From assembly GCA_023248455.1 (NCBI GenBank), contig JAHFEN010000050.1, forward strand, positions 1-6,216: a DNA stretch of 6,216 nt, read 5' to 3'. The notes under the pieces were generated by a model that was not told the DNA's origin, made no database searches, and saw nothing but the letters and a program-made list of their open reading frames with translations. Source of the DNA: Microcaldota archaeon. Lineage in GTDB: Archaea; Micrarchaeota; Micrarchaeia; Anstonellales; Anstonellaceae. The number at the start of each line of letters is the position of its first letter. Position 1 is the first letter of the stretch. Made by a program: the position numbers and the translations under genes. Of this stretch, positions 1-3,720 are shown in pieces.

Positions 1-288
1 TCTCTTTTCGGCGATTTCCTTCAGCTTCTCTTCCTCGCCTATCAGCCAGATTTTCGCAGTATTCTTGTCATCCTTCACAATCCGGACCTTGATCCTGCGT
101 GGCGGCTTTTGTATCCCGTCGCGCAGAACTAGGCTGTTTGTGCCTTCCGACATTTTCACAGCCGATGCCTTCATGTGCCGAAGGGCGAACTCCTTCATGA
201 ACTTGACTGCCCGCTTGCCCCTCTTCTGGCGCACGATTTCGTACATAGCGCCGAGCGGTATTGTGTAGATTCTTTCAAGGTTGGCCAT
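1..288 (-). CDS. rpl31e: Large-subunit ribosomal protein L31e (3' end outside window)
   Basis: Structural protein of the large ribosomal subunit, near the polypeptide exit tunnel in archaea and eukaryotes (family knowledge). The reading frame is open from ATG at 288 to the window edge with no stop, so 96 residues are visible and the C-terminus is missing. Typical L31e features are the N-terminal ERIYTIPL (residues 5-12), the basic helix with KRAVKFMKEF (25-34), and the family core GIQKPPRRIKVRI (58-70). The start is supported by a strong GGAGGT ribosome binding site 7 nt before ATG. It is the last visible gene of the minus-strand ribosomal operon, 124 nt after rpl39e. That spacer is filled by a tandem repeat whose unit begins with GGAGG, so the ribosome binding site of this gene looks like the start of a third repeat copy. 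Identification is secure. Confidence 0.95.
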   Translation of the reverse strand, partial: MANLERIYTIPLGAMYEIVRQKRGKRAVKFMKEFALRHMKASAVKMSEGTNSLVLRDGIQKPPRRIKVRIVKDDKNTAKIWLIGEEEKLKEIAEKR

Positions 289-296
289 GAAAATTA

Positions 297-404
297 CCTC
301 CAGTAATTTTCAGACATCGAGTGCAACTCGATGCTGATGGGAATCTTCCTCCATGATTTTCAAACATCGAACGCGAAGTCGGATGCTGATGGTAATCTGC
401 CTCC
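297..404 (-). repeat. Two tandem ~51-bp repeats carrying hairpins and GGAGG motifs before rpl31e
   Basis: Two imperfect copies lie at 302-352 (51 bp) and 353-404 (52 bp). On the plus strand each contains ATTTTCA(G/A)ACATCGA and GATGCTGATGG(G/T)AATCT followed by CCTCC. On the minus (coding) strand the GGAGG motifs fall at 404-400, 352-348 and 301-297, a spacing of 52 and 51; the last is the actual rpl31e ribosome binding site. Copy 302-352 contains a perfect 8-bp hairpin (CATCGAGT/ACTCGATG, 3-nt loop), and the other copy has a weaker version. The arrangement puts RNA hairpins just before the ribosome binding site. Regulation of rpl31e translation is an inference. Confidence 0.75.
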
Positions 405-412
405 TGTTGGCG

Positions 413-595
413 CTAATTGAGCCTGTGCCGCTTCTGCGAGCGCATCTTCAGCTTCTGGCTGCGCCAGCTGCGCCTCTCGCGGTTCTGCACCACCCGGCGG
501 TTGGTCTTGGCGATCACGAAAAGCGGTATGCGCCTGTTCCTTTTCATCATTTTCCCAAGCGTGGCCTTTTTTCTCGGTGTCTTTATCCTGCTCAT
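413..595 (-). CDS. rpl39e: Large-subunit ribosomal protein L39e
   Basis: Very small basic protein of the large subunit that lines the polypeptide exit tunnel (family knowledge). The 60-residue product carries the unmistakable family core RRIPLFVIAKTNRRV (residues 21-35), then RRSWRSQKLK (41-50). The usual archaeal protein is about 51 residues; this one has a basic C-terminal tail of roughly ten extra residues. Start choice: ATG at 595 is preceded by AGGGTGA with 5 nt spacing. An upstream in-frame GTG at 604 would use part of that binding site as codons, so it is rejected. The gene sits 22 nt after the stop of the 113-residue protein, in the S19e-PDCD5-L39e-L31e order known from many archaea. 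The stop is TAG. Confidence 0.93.
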   Translation of the reverse strand: MSRIKTPRKKATLGKMMKRNRRIPLFVIAKTNRRVVQNRERRSWRSQKLKMRSQKRHRLN

Positions 596-617
596 GGGTT
601 TCACCCTGTGATAAGCC

Positions 618-959
618 TCAGCCTATGTAGGACTGCTGAACTTCCTTCTCGCGCTTCTCGTGGCTCCTCCTCTTCTCGTGAACTTCGCGGTAGGTCTGCC
701 ACATCTTTTCAGCCGACTTTCCCCGCAGTATCTTCACCACCATGTTCCTCGGAACAGGAACGGTCATGCCCTTCTCTGGCCTGTAGTCGGCAAGCACTAT
801 GTCGCCCACCTTCACATTGGAGGCGATTTTCGGCTCCACCATCATGGTCAGCACGTTCTCGTCCCACATCTTAAGGGTGGCCTGCACGCTTGAGTCAGAA
901 GAAACCGTGCCCTTCTCCTCTGGGGAGAGGACCGCGATCACTTTTCCCGGATGATACAT
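618..959 (-). CDS. Unrecognised conserved-looking 113-aa protein in the S19e operon
   Basis: I do not recognise this as a named family. The 113-residue product has a beta-rich N-terminal two thirds with short strands (HPGKVIAVL 3-11, VQATLKMW 25-32, LTMMVEP 37-43, VGDIVLADYRP 51-61, MVVKILRG 73-80). The phrase VGDIVLADYRP followed by a P-rich turn (VPVPRN 67-72) resembles small OB-like or SH3-like barrels. A highly charged helix rich in Lys, Arg and Glu follows (82-108), with a short YIG end. Such a layout would suit an RNA- or ribosome-binding role, which is inference. Start is uncertain: ATG 959 is chosen, but two GTG codons at 965 and 968 are in frame and an AGGTG motif lies 10 nt before the ATG. 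It lies between the PDCD5 and L39e genes, co-oriented, with no separate promoter visible. Confidence 0.8.
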   Translation of the reverse strand: MYHPGKVIAVLSPEEKGTVSSDSSVQATLKMWDENVLTMMVEPKIASNVKVGDIVLADYRPEKGMTVPVPRNMVVKILRGKSAEKMWQTYREVHEKRRSHEKREKEVQQSYIG

Positions 960-1002
960 AAACACCACGCACCTAACGATGGATTTTCGTTCGCCATTTT
1001 CT

Positions 1003-1068
1003 CCGCATAGCTTCCGGCTCTTCGCGCCCGGATTCCAGCGCTGTCAGCCGCCATTCCCGCATCGCTTC
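1003..1068. repeat. 54-bp-period direct repeat in the spacer after the PDCD5-like gene
   Basis: The plus-strand 12-mers CCGCATAGCTTC (1003-1014) and CCGCATCGCTTC (1057-1068) differ at one base and are each preceded by a CGCCATT(TT) motif (from 992 and from 1050), giving a period of 54 bp. The spacer (969-1071) has an in-frame TGA and no plausible start codon before the GTG/ATG cluster at 968-959, so it is non-coding. It also contains TCCGGCTCTTCG (1013-1024) and CATTCCCGC (1052-1060), both found again at 4770-4799. Confidence 0.55.
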
Positions 1069-1071
1069 GGG

Positions 1072-1389
1072 CTATTTGCGCCTGAATTCAATCGTCGTGT
1101 CCTTCCGCTCGGTCATTTTCGCAAGCAGCGAATAGAGCTGCTCGTCGCTAATCTTCCCCATGTGCTTCCCGGATTGCGCGACATAGGCAAGCGACTGCAC
1201 GACTTTCTCGTATAGCTCAGGGCTGGAGAGCCGCACATTCATCATGCGCTCGTACGCAGGGTCTGAGAGCATCTTGCGCAGAAGCTCCTTTTTCTTCATG
1301 TCCATCTGAAGCTGCTGCATTCTCTGCTGATATTGCCTTTGGCGCGTTTCCTGCTGCCCTTCCTCCCCGCCTTCTTCCTCCGGAGCCAT
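1072..1389 (-). CDS. PDCD5/TFAR19-family DNA-binding protein
   Basis: Archaeal homologue of the PDCD5 (TFAR19) family: small helical proteins that bind nucleic acid and are almost always encoded next to rps19e in archaea (family knowledge; exact role unsettled). The 105-residue product starts with an acidic Glu/Gly segment (4-13) and a long Gln-rich helix (11-32). The conserved three-helix core follows: KKELLRKMLSDPAYERMMNVRL (32-53, family pattern of a final Leu and an Arg-rich helix), SPELYEKVVQSLAYVAQSGK (56-75), and ISDEQLYSLLAKM (80-92), with the basic IEFRRK end (100-105). ATG at 1389 lies 12 nt after the rps19e stop, which implies cotranscription and coupling; only a weak GGCGGT binding site is present. 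The stop is TAG. Confidence 0.9.
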   Translation of the reverse strand: MAPEEEGGEEGQQETRQRQYQQRMQQLQMDMKKKELLRKMLSDPAYERMMNVRLSSPELYEKVVQSLAYVAQSGKHMGKISDEQLYSLLAKMTERKDTTIEFRRK

Positions 1390-1401
1390 TTCAACCGCCA
1401 G

Positions 1402-1812
1402 TTAGGATAAAACCTCTTTTGCTGACGCGTCCAGGATCTTCTTCCCAGCTGCTGATATTTCCCTGCCTTTCTTCTTCTTGACCATCAGGCCAGCTGCCTC
1501 TAGCGCCTGCAGCCCCTTGCGGATTATCGAGCCTCCGCTCTTCCTCTTCTCCTCGGGCTTTACCCCTCGGATTTTCTTGCCTCCAAAGTGCGTGCGCAGC
1601 TTGCCCACGCCAACATTGCCATGTACATAAGAATTGCGGAGCAAAGCTGCCAGCCGCACGTACCAGAAGTCCTTCTGAGAAGGCAGACGGGAGCGGTGGG
1701 GGCCGGATTTCACAGTGCCTATGTACACAGGCTGCGCTATGCCCATCCCCTTGAGCTTCTCGGCTACCTTTTGCACCAGCTTGTTCGGAGTCACGTCGTA
1801 AACTGTCACCAT
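1402..1812 (-). CDS. rps19e: Small-subunit ribosomal protein S19e
   Basis: Component of the small ribosomal subunit head, needed for late small-subunit maturation (family knowledge). The product is 136 residues, slightly shorter than the usual ~150. Family signatures are visible: DVTPNKLVQKVAEKLK (6-21), KDFWYVRLAALLRNSY (47-62), VGVGKLRTHFGGKKIRG (67-83), SGGSIIRKGLQALEAAGLM (92-110), and the closing GREISAAGKKILD (116-128) that resembles the family's winged-helix end. ATG at 1812 has an AGGTG binding site 5 nt upstream, which fixes the start. It is the first gene of the minus-strand ribosomal operon and is preceded by a structured leader and a TATA box around 1961-1971. The stop is TAA. Confidence 0.95.
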   Translation of the reverse strand: MVTVYDVTPNKLVQKVAEKLKGMGIAQPVYIGTVKSGPHRSRLPSQKDFWYVRLAALLRNSYVHGNVGVGKLRTHFGGKKIRGVKPEEKRKSGGSIIRKGLQALEAAGLMVKKKKGREISAAGKKILDASAKEVLS

Positions 1813-1893
1813 TCGAACACCTCAGTTAAGCGTAAATAATTGGTTCAAAAATGCGCAACATCAGCCTTTCTGAGCCACAATTCGCCGCCCGCC

Positions 1894-1938
1894 TTTTCGC
1901 AAGCGAAAAAGGGGTCCCTTTTTGTTTACGGCAAAAAG
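1894..1938 (-). promoter_or_regulatory. rps19e leader with three overlapping, mutually exclusive hairpins
   Basis: Read on the minus strand, hairpin A pairs CTTTTTG (1938-1932) with CAAAAAG (1924-1918). Hairpin B pairs AAAAAGG (1923-1917) with CCTTTTT (1912-1906) around a GACC loop. Hairpin C pairs TTTTCG with CGAAAA (1909-1904 and 1899-1894) around a CTTG loop. B shares one arm with A and the other with C, so the RNA can hold A plus C or B alone. The segment lies between the likely promoter and the rps19e start, in a 257-nt gap without a credible gene. A regulatory switch is inference; the inverted repeats themselves are plain in the sequence. Confidence 0.55.
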
Positions 1939-1960
1939 TGGGTCTAATAAGACGACAAGG

Positions 1961-1971
1961 GTATTTAAAAC
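1961..1971 (-). promoter_or_regulatory. TATA box, likely promoter of the S19e operon
   Basis: On the minus strand the sequence reads GTTTTAAATAC; it shares the 10-mer TTTTAAATAC with the promoter of the 333-residue gene (3108-3118). Archaeal spacing would put transcription start near 1940, giving a leader of about 128 nt that contains the competing hairpins. A second AT-rich stretch at 1833-1841 (minus AATTATTTA) would start transcription at the ATG itself, which fits poorly with the AGGTG binding site. Confidence 0.5.
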
Positions 1972-1993
1972 TATGGTCGAGGCTTCGGAGGCG

Positions 1994-2057
1994 TGCTGTG
2001 GTGAATATACGTCGAAGCCGTTTTTCGACTCTCCGACGTGCACTGTTCACCACAGCA
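1994..2057. mobile_element. 64-bp MITE-like palindromic element with 9-bp target duplication
   Basis: A perfect 12-bp terminal inverted repeat, TGCTGTGGTGAA (1994-2005) and TTCACCACAGCA (2046-2057), bounds a 64-bp element. Directly abutting both ends is the identical 9-mer TCGGAGGCG (1985-1993 and 2058-2066), as expected for a target-site duplication made on insertion. The interior has a second palindrome (ACGTCG 2009-2014 with CGACGT 2034-2039), so the whole element can fold into one long hairpin. It holds no ORF, so it would be non-autonomous and moved by a transposase in trans. Its ends are unlike those of the insertion sequence at 3711-4763 and its duplication is 9 bp rather than 5, so the mobilising element is not in this window. 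It ends a few bases past the stop of the 333-residue gene and has no following T-tract, so a simple terminator is less likely. Confidence 0.65.
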
Positions 2058-2069
2058 TCGGAGGCGCAT

Positions 2070-3071
2070 CTAAGCGCTCTCAGGTTTGCCTCCTAGGTGC
2101 TTTTTGCCTTCCTCCAGGGCTTTTTTCTTTTCTTCATTCTCGATATCCTCTAGCTTGCGCCTGAGATCAGTTAATGCTGGCACCATGAAATCGGTATTTG
2201 CCCTTGCAGCCATGAAGGGCGCCTGCAACTGCTGAACATAGGTTTTGAATGCGTTATATATCTCGCTGGCTGTTGCGAGCAACCGATCCAATGCTGGTTT
2301 GCCAAACTTCTTTGCATATATTTCAAGAATTCCGAATTTTTTTACATCTTCGCTGTATTTATCCGCGCCTTTGGAAAATTTTTCTGCCAAACCATCCACG
2401 TCTAAGGAAACTTCGTTTATCGCGGTTTTTATTCTTGCCTTGATGGAGCCATGGAGCTTTTCGTTTAGTGTTCCTAACTGCCTAACAATATTCTGCATAT
2501 CTAGGCTTATTTTGTCAAGCTGATTTGCCACTTCATCAAAGGTGCATATGGATCCTGCGCAGAGCGATGCGATCACTCTATCTCCGCTTTTTTGCATACT
2601 GAGTTCCTTTCCAGTTATATTTTCATAAGAAAGAAGAAGGAAGCCAACCATGCCTTGATGAAATTCCAGCTGATCCTGACTTCCGATGTTTTGAAATAGA
2701 TCTCCGAACTTTTTTTGTTTCAACTGCCCATAAACGAAGTTGATTCTGCCAATTTGCACAGAGTCAGGAGTAATAAGGAATGAAAAATGATTTTTGGGCT
2801 CGTACCCATTACTTCGGGCGATCTCCGTTAGCAAAACGTCGTAAATTTTATCAACATCCGCCATATTTTTCTTCACAATATCATTCATTTTTGGCTGAAG
2901 ACTGGCGCGGAGCTGCTCTGGCAGCTGCTCTATCATGCCAGAAACTCTCCCTTGGACATAATTTTCAATATAATTATGGAGCCGTGGGCCGAGATTTCTT
3001 ATTGCATCCTCGCTTAATTGAAACCTGGCTGGTTCGGATTGAATCGTTTTTTGCTTCTCTCCATTGGACAT
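2070..3071 (-). CDS. Unrecognised 333-aa predominantly helical protein
   Basis: I cannot assign this to a family. The product is soluble-looking (no signal peptide or convincing membrane segment) and mostly helical: an amphipathic N-terminal region (about 20-90) rich in Gln, Asp and Lys, a mixed hydrophobic middle (95-180, with FSFLITPDSVQIGRINFVYG at 96-115 and MVGFLLLSYENITG at 141-154), long heptad-like helices (180-290), and a charged coiled-coil tail (302-325) ending in GGKPESA. The only cysteines are the pair at 171 and 176. Start choice: ATG 3071 has a GGTGA binding site 5 nt upstream and a TATA box at 3108-3118. An in-frame TTG at 3092 lacks a binding site and is rejected. It has its own promoter, so it is probably not tied to rnp4 upstream. 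A cytoplasmic scaffold or structural role is only a guess. Confidence 0.85.
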   Translation of the reverse strand: MSNGEKQKTIQSEPARFQLSEDAIRNLGPRLHNYIENYVQGRVSGMIEQLPEQLRASLQPKMNDIVKKNMADVDKIYDVLLTEIARSNGYEPKNHFSFLITPDSVQIGRINFVYGQLKQKKFGDLFQNIGSQDQLEFHQGMVGFLLLSYENITGKELSMQKSGDRVIASLCAGSICTFDEVANQLDKISLDMQNIVRQLGTLNEKLHGSIKARIKTAINEVSLDVDGLAEKFSKGADKYSEDVKKFGILEIYAKKFGKPALDRLLATASEIYNAFKTYVQQLQAPFMAARANTDFMVPALTDLRRKLEDIENEEKKKALEEGKKHLGGKPESA

Positions 3072-3104
3072 CGCTTCACCTTTGTGTGTCAATTTATGCC
3101 TGAA

Positions 3105-3413
3105 TCAGTATTTAAAATGCGTTGACTTCCCGCAGCCGCACCTGTACTCTGCTGTTTTCGTCCGCTTGCGCAGGCGCACGCGCGTGTTCAGCCCCACCAC
3201 CATTGGGATGCCGCAGGACTTGCAGAAGCGCACCTTGTCAAGGGAGGTGAGGCGGCAGTTGTGGCGCGTGGAAAGCTTCCTGGCCAAAAAAACGTAGCGG
3301 CGGGCATGCGCTTCATCGTTCCGCTTGAGCGCGTCCTCTGCAAGGTAAAGCAGTATATCTATCCGCTCGTAGATTATGTCCCGGAGCTTTTCGCGCTTTC
3401 CCCAGTCTGCCAT
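3105..3413 (-). CDS. rnp4: RNase P protein component 4 (Rpp21/Rpr2 family)
   Basis: Protein subunit of archaeal RNase P, which removes 5' leaders from precursor tRNAs; Rnp4 pairs with Rnp1 on the specificity side of the catalytic RNA (family knowledge). The 102-residue product has the N-terminal helical part (1-55, with ARRYVFLARKLSTRHN at 37-52) and a zinc ribbon: CKSCG (C64, C67), the basic strand NTRVRLRKR (76-84), and CGCG (C92, C94). The second knuckle is C-x-C instead of the usual C-x2-C, a one-residue contraction. ATG 3413 is chosen over an upstream in-frame start at 3515 because the latter runs through the tRNA gene. A TATA box centred about 25 nt before ATG 3413 and no clear binding site suggest a leaderless mRNA. 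It sits 59 nt downstream of a tRNA gene, co-oriented. Confidence 0.92.
   Translation of the reverse strand: MADWGKREKLRDIIYERIDILLYLAEDALKRNDEAHARRYVFLARKLSTRHNCRLTSLDKVRFCKSCGIPMVVGLNTRVRLRKRTKTAEYRCGCGKSTHFKY
3108..3118 (-). promoter_or_regulatory. TATA box of the 333-aa gene
   Basis: Minus strand ATTTTAAATAC, centred about 42 nt before ATG 3071; expected transcription start near 3087 leaves a ~16-nt leader that contains the GGTGA binding site. The box overlaps the last codons of rnp4 (stop at 3105-3107 lies just downstream), so the promoter is embedded in the 3' end of that gene. Confidence 0.65.
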
Positions 3414-3432
3414 GGACGGATTATGCCCGGGG

Positions 3433-3443
3433 TTAATAAAAAG
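3433..3443 (-). promoter_or_regulatory. TATA box of rnp4
   Basis: Minus strand CTTTTTATTAA, centred about 25 nt upstream of ATG 3413, placing transcription start at or next to the start codon (leaderless). It lies 30 nt past the tRNA 3' end and decides the rnp4 start against the longer frame. Confidence 0.6.
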
Positions 3444-3489
3444 CGTTGGCTTGGAAGGCTCGTGAAAAGAAGTGGGCCCGACGAGATTC

Positions 3490-3531
3490 TTGAGCCCCGC
3501 AAAATCGCGAAGCAAACTGCTTTTGGCGGGT
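3490..3531 (-). other. tRNA intron 3 in the T loop (position 56/57, 42 nt)
   Basis: The T-stem halves ACGAG (3539-3535) and CTCGT (3485-3481) are 49 nt apart. Removing 42 nt yields the canonical T loop TTCGAAT. The 5' bulge is TC^A, the 3' bulge is AA^G, the central helix is GAGT with GCTC (one G-U), and the intron stem is CCCGC/GCGGG. Pairing on the exon side of the second bulge is not evident, so this is a relaxed bulge-helix-bulge. Confidence 0.85.
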
Positions 3532-3550
3532 GAACTCGTGACCTACAGCT

Positions 3551-3582
3551 GTCCAAGACACATCATGCGCGAGAGCGTGTCA
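3551..3582 (-). other. tRNA intron 2 (canonical position 37/38, 32 nt)
   Basis: Bulge-helix-bulge geometry is exact: anticodon stem, then central helix CTTA (32-35) with TTGG (three of four pairs, one G-U and a U-U mismatch), 5' bulge TA^T, intron stem GACAC/GTGTC directly adjacent, and 3' bulge AC^A leaving A38. Removal gives the loop CTTATAA. Confidence 0.8.
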
Positions 3583-3590
3583 TATAAGAC

Positions 3591-3626
3591 CTGCGTCCTC
3601 AGCCGCGCTTTCGCGTGGCCTGAAGG
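3591..3626 (-). other. tRNA intron 1 (position 29/30, 36 nt)
   Basis: The splice sites fit the bulge-helix-bulge pattern: 5' bulge CA^C (cut after A29) and 3' bulge AG^G. They are separated by a central helix in which GCGG of the exon pairs with ACGC of the intron (three G-C pairs, one G-A mismatch). Directly inside is an intron hairpin, CTTCAG...CTGAGG, with an internal GAAA tetraloop. A cut one base earlier would give G29-U41 instead of A29-U41 and is slightly less good. Confidence 0.75.
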
Positions 3627-3678
3627 TGCCGCTCTAACCAGCTGAGCTACGGGCCCGTCTCAATTAGTGCGAAGAAGG

Positions 3679-3687
3679 ATTTAAATG
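3679..3687 (-). promoter_or_regulatory. TATA box of the tRNA-Ile gene
   Basis: Minus strand CATTTAAAT, centred about 27 nt upstream of the first tRNA base (3656), the expected archaeal distance. The insertion sequence ends at 3711, only 24 bp further upstream, leaving the box intact. Confidence 0.65.
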
Positions 3688-3705
3688 AATCCCTGTTTTC
3701 CGGCG

Positions 3706-3720
3706 AGCCTGTTGCAAATT
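3706..3720. repeat. Left target duplication (AGCCT) and left inverted repeat of the IS
   Basis: AGCCT at 3706-3710 followed directly by GTTGCAAATT at 3711-3720; matched by the right end at 4754-4768. Confidence 0.8.

Larger units (their letters stand above)
3473..3656 (-). tRNA. trnI: tRNA-Ile(UAU) with three introns
   Basis: The precursor is 184 nt; removing 36, 32 and 42 nt leaves a 74-nt cloverleaf. Visible parts: acceptor GGGCCCG (3656-3650) with CGGGCCC (3480-3474) and discriminator A at 3473; D stem GCTC/GAGC around AGCTGGTTA; anticodon stem GCAGT/GCTGT; anticodon loop CTTATAA with anticodon TAT at 3586-3584; variable region AGGTC; T stem ACGAG/CTCGT with loop TTCGAAT. No CCA is encoded. 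A73 and the overall form match archaeal isoleucine tRNAs. Without intron removal the gene gives no sensible anticodon arm, so simple scans may miss or miscall it. A UAU anticodon reads AUA directly; most archaea instead use a CAU tRNA-Ile modified by TiaS to agmatidine (established knowledge). The gene is next to rnp4, whose product processes tRNA 5' ends. Confidence 0.85.

Noticed and set aside
297..404. C/D box guide RNA pair in the repeat before rpl31e
   Set aside because: GCTGATGG looks like fused box motifs, but no proper C box, D box and spacing set occurs on either strand.
297..404. CRISPR-like array
   Set aside because: Only two imperfect head-to-tail copies with no distinct spacers.
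353..874. 173-residue plus-strand ORF over the ribosomal genes
   Set aside because: It lies antisense to rpl39e and the 113-aa gene, and its composition is that of a shadow frame.
1981..2019. Alternative stem GGCTTCG (1981-1987) with CGAAGCC (2013-2019)
   Set aside because: It competes with the much longer 12-bp terminal repeat pairing and one arm lies outside the element; probably coincidence.
1993..2058. Hairpin as H/ACA guide RNA or intrinsic terminator
   Set aside because: The internal loop is too small for a guide pocket, no ACA box is placed correctly, and no T tract follows on the minus strand.
1826..2096. Small ORFs on both strands across the MITE-like element and S19e leader
   Set aside because: They run through inverted repeats and promoter sequence, lack binding sites and overlap each other.
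3414..3515. Longer rnp4 start at 3515
   Set aside because: It would overlap the tRNA gene and its own TATA box, and the added residues have no family resemblance.
3551..3626. Reading the tRNA anticodon arm with a single 68-nt intron, giving anticodon GGA (Ser) or CAG (Leu)
   Set aside because: It leaves a C-C mismatch in the anticodon stem and a short variable region unlike Ser or Leu tRNAs. The two-intron reading gives full pairing, a normal loop and correct bulges.
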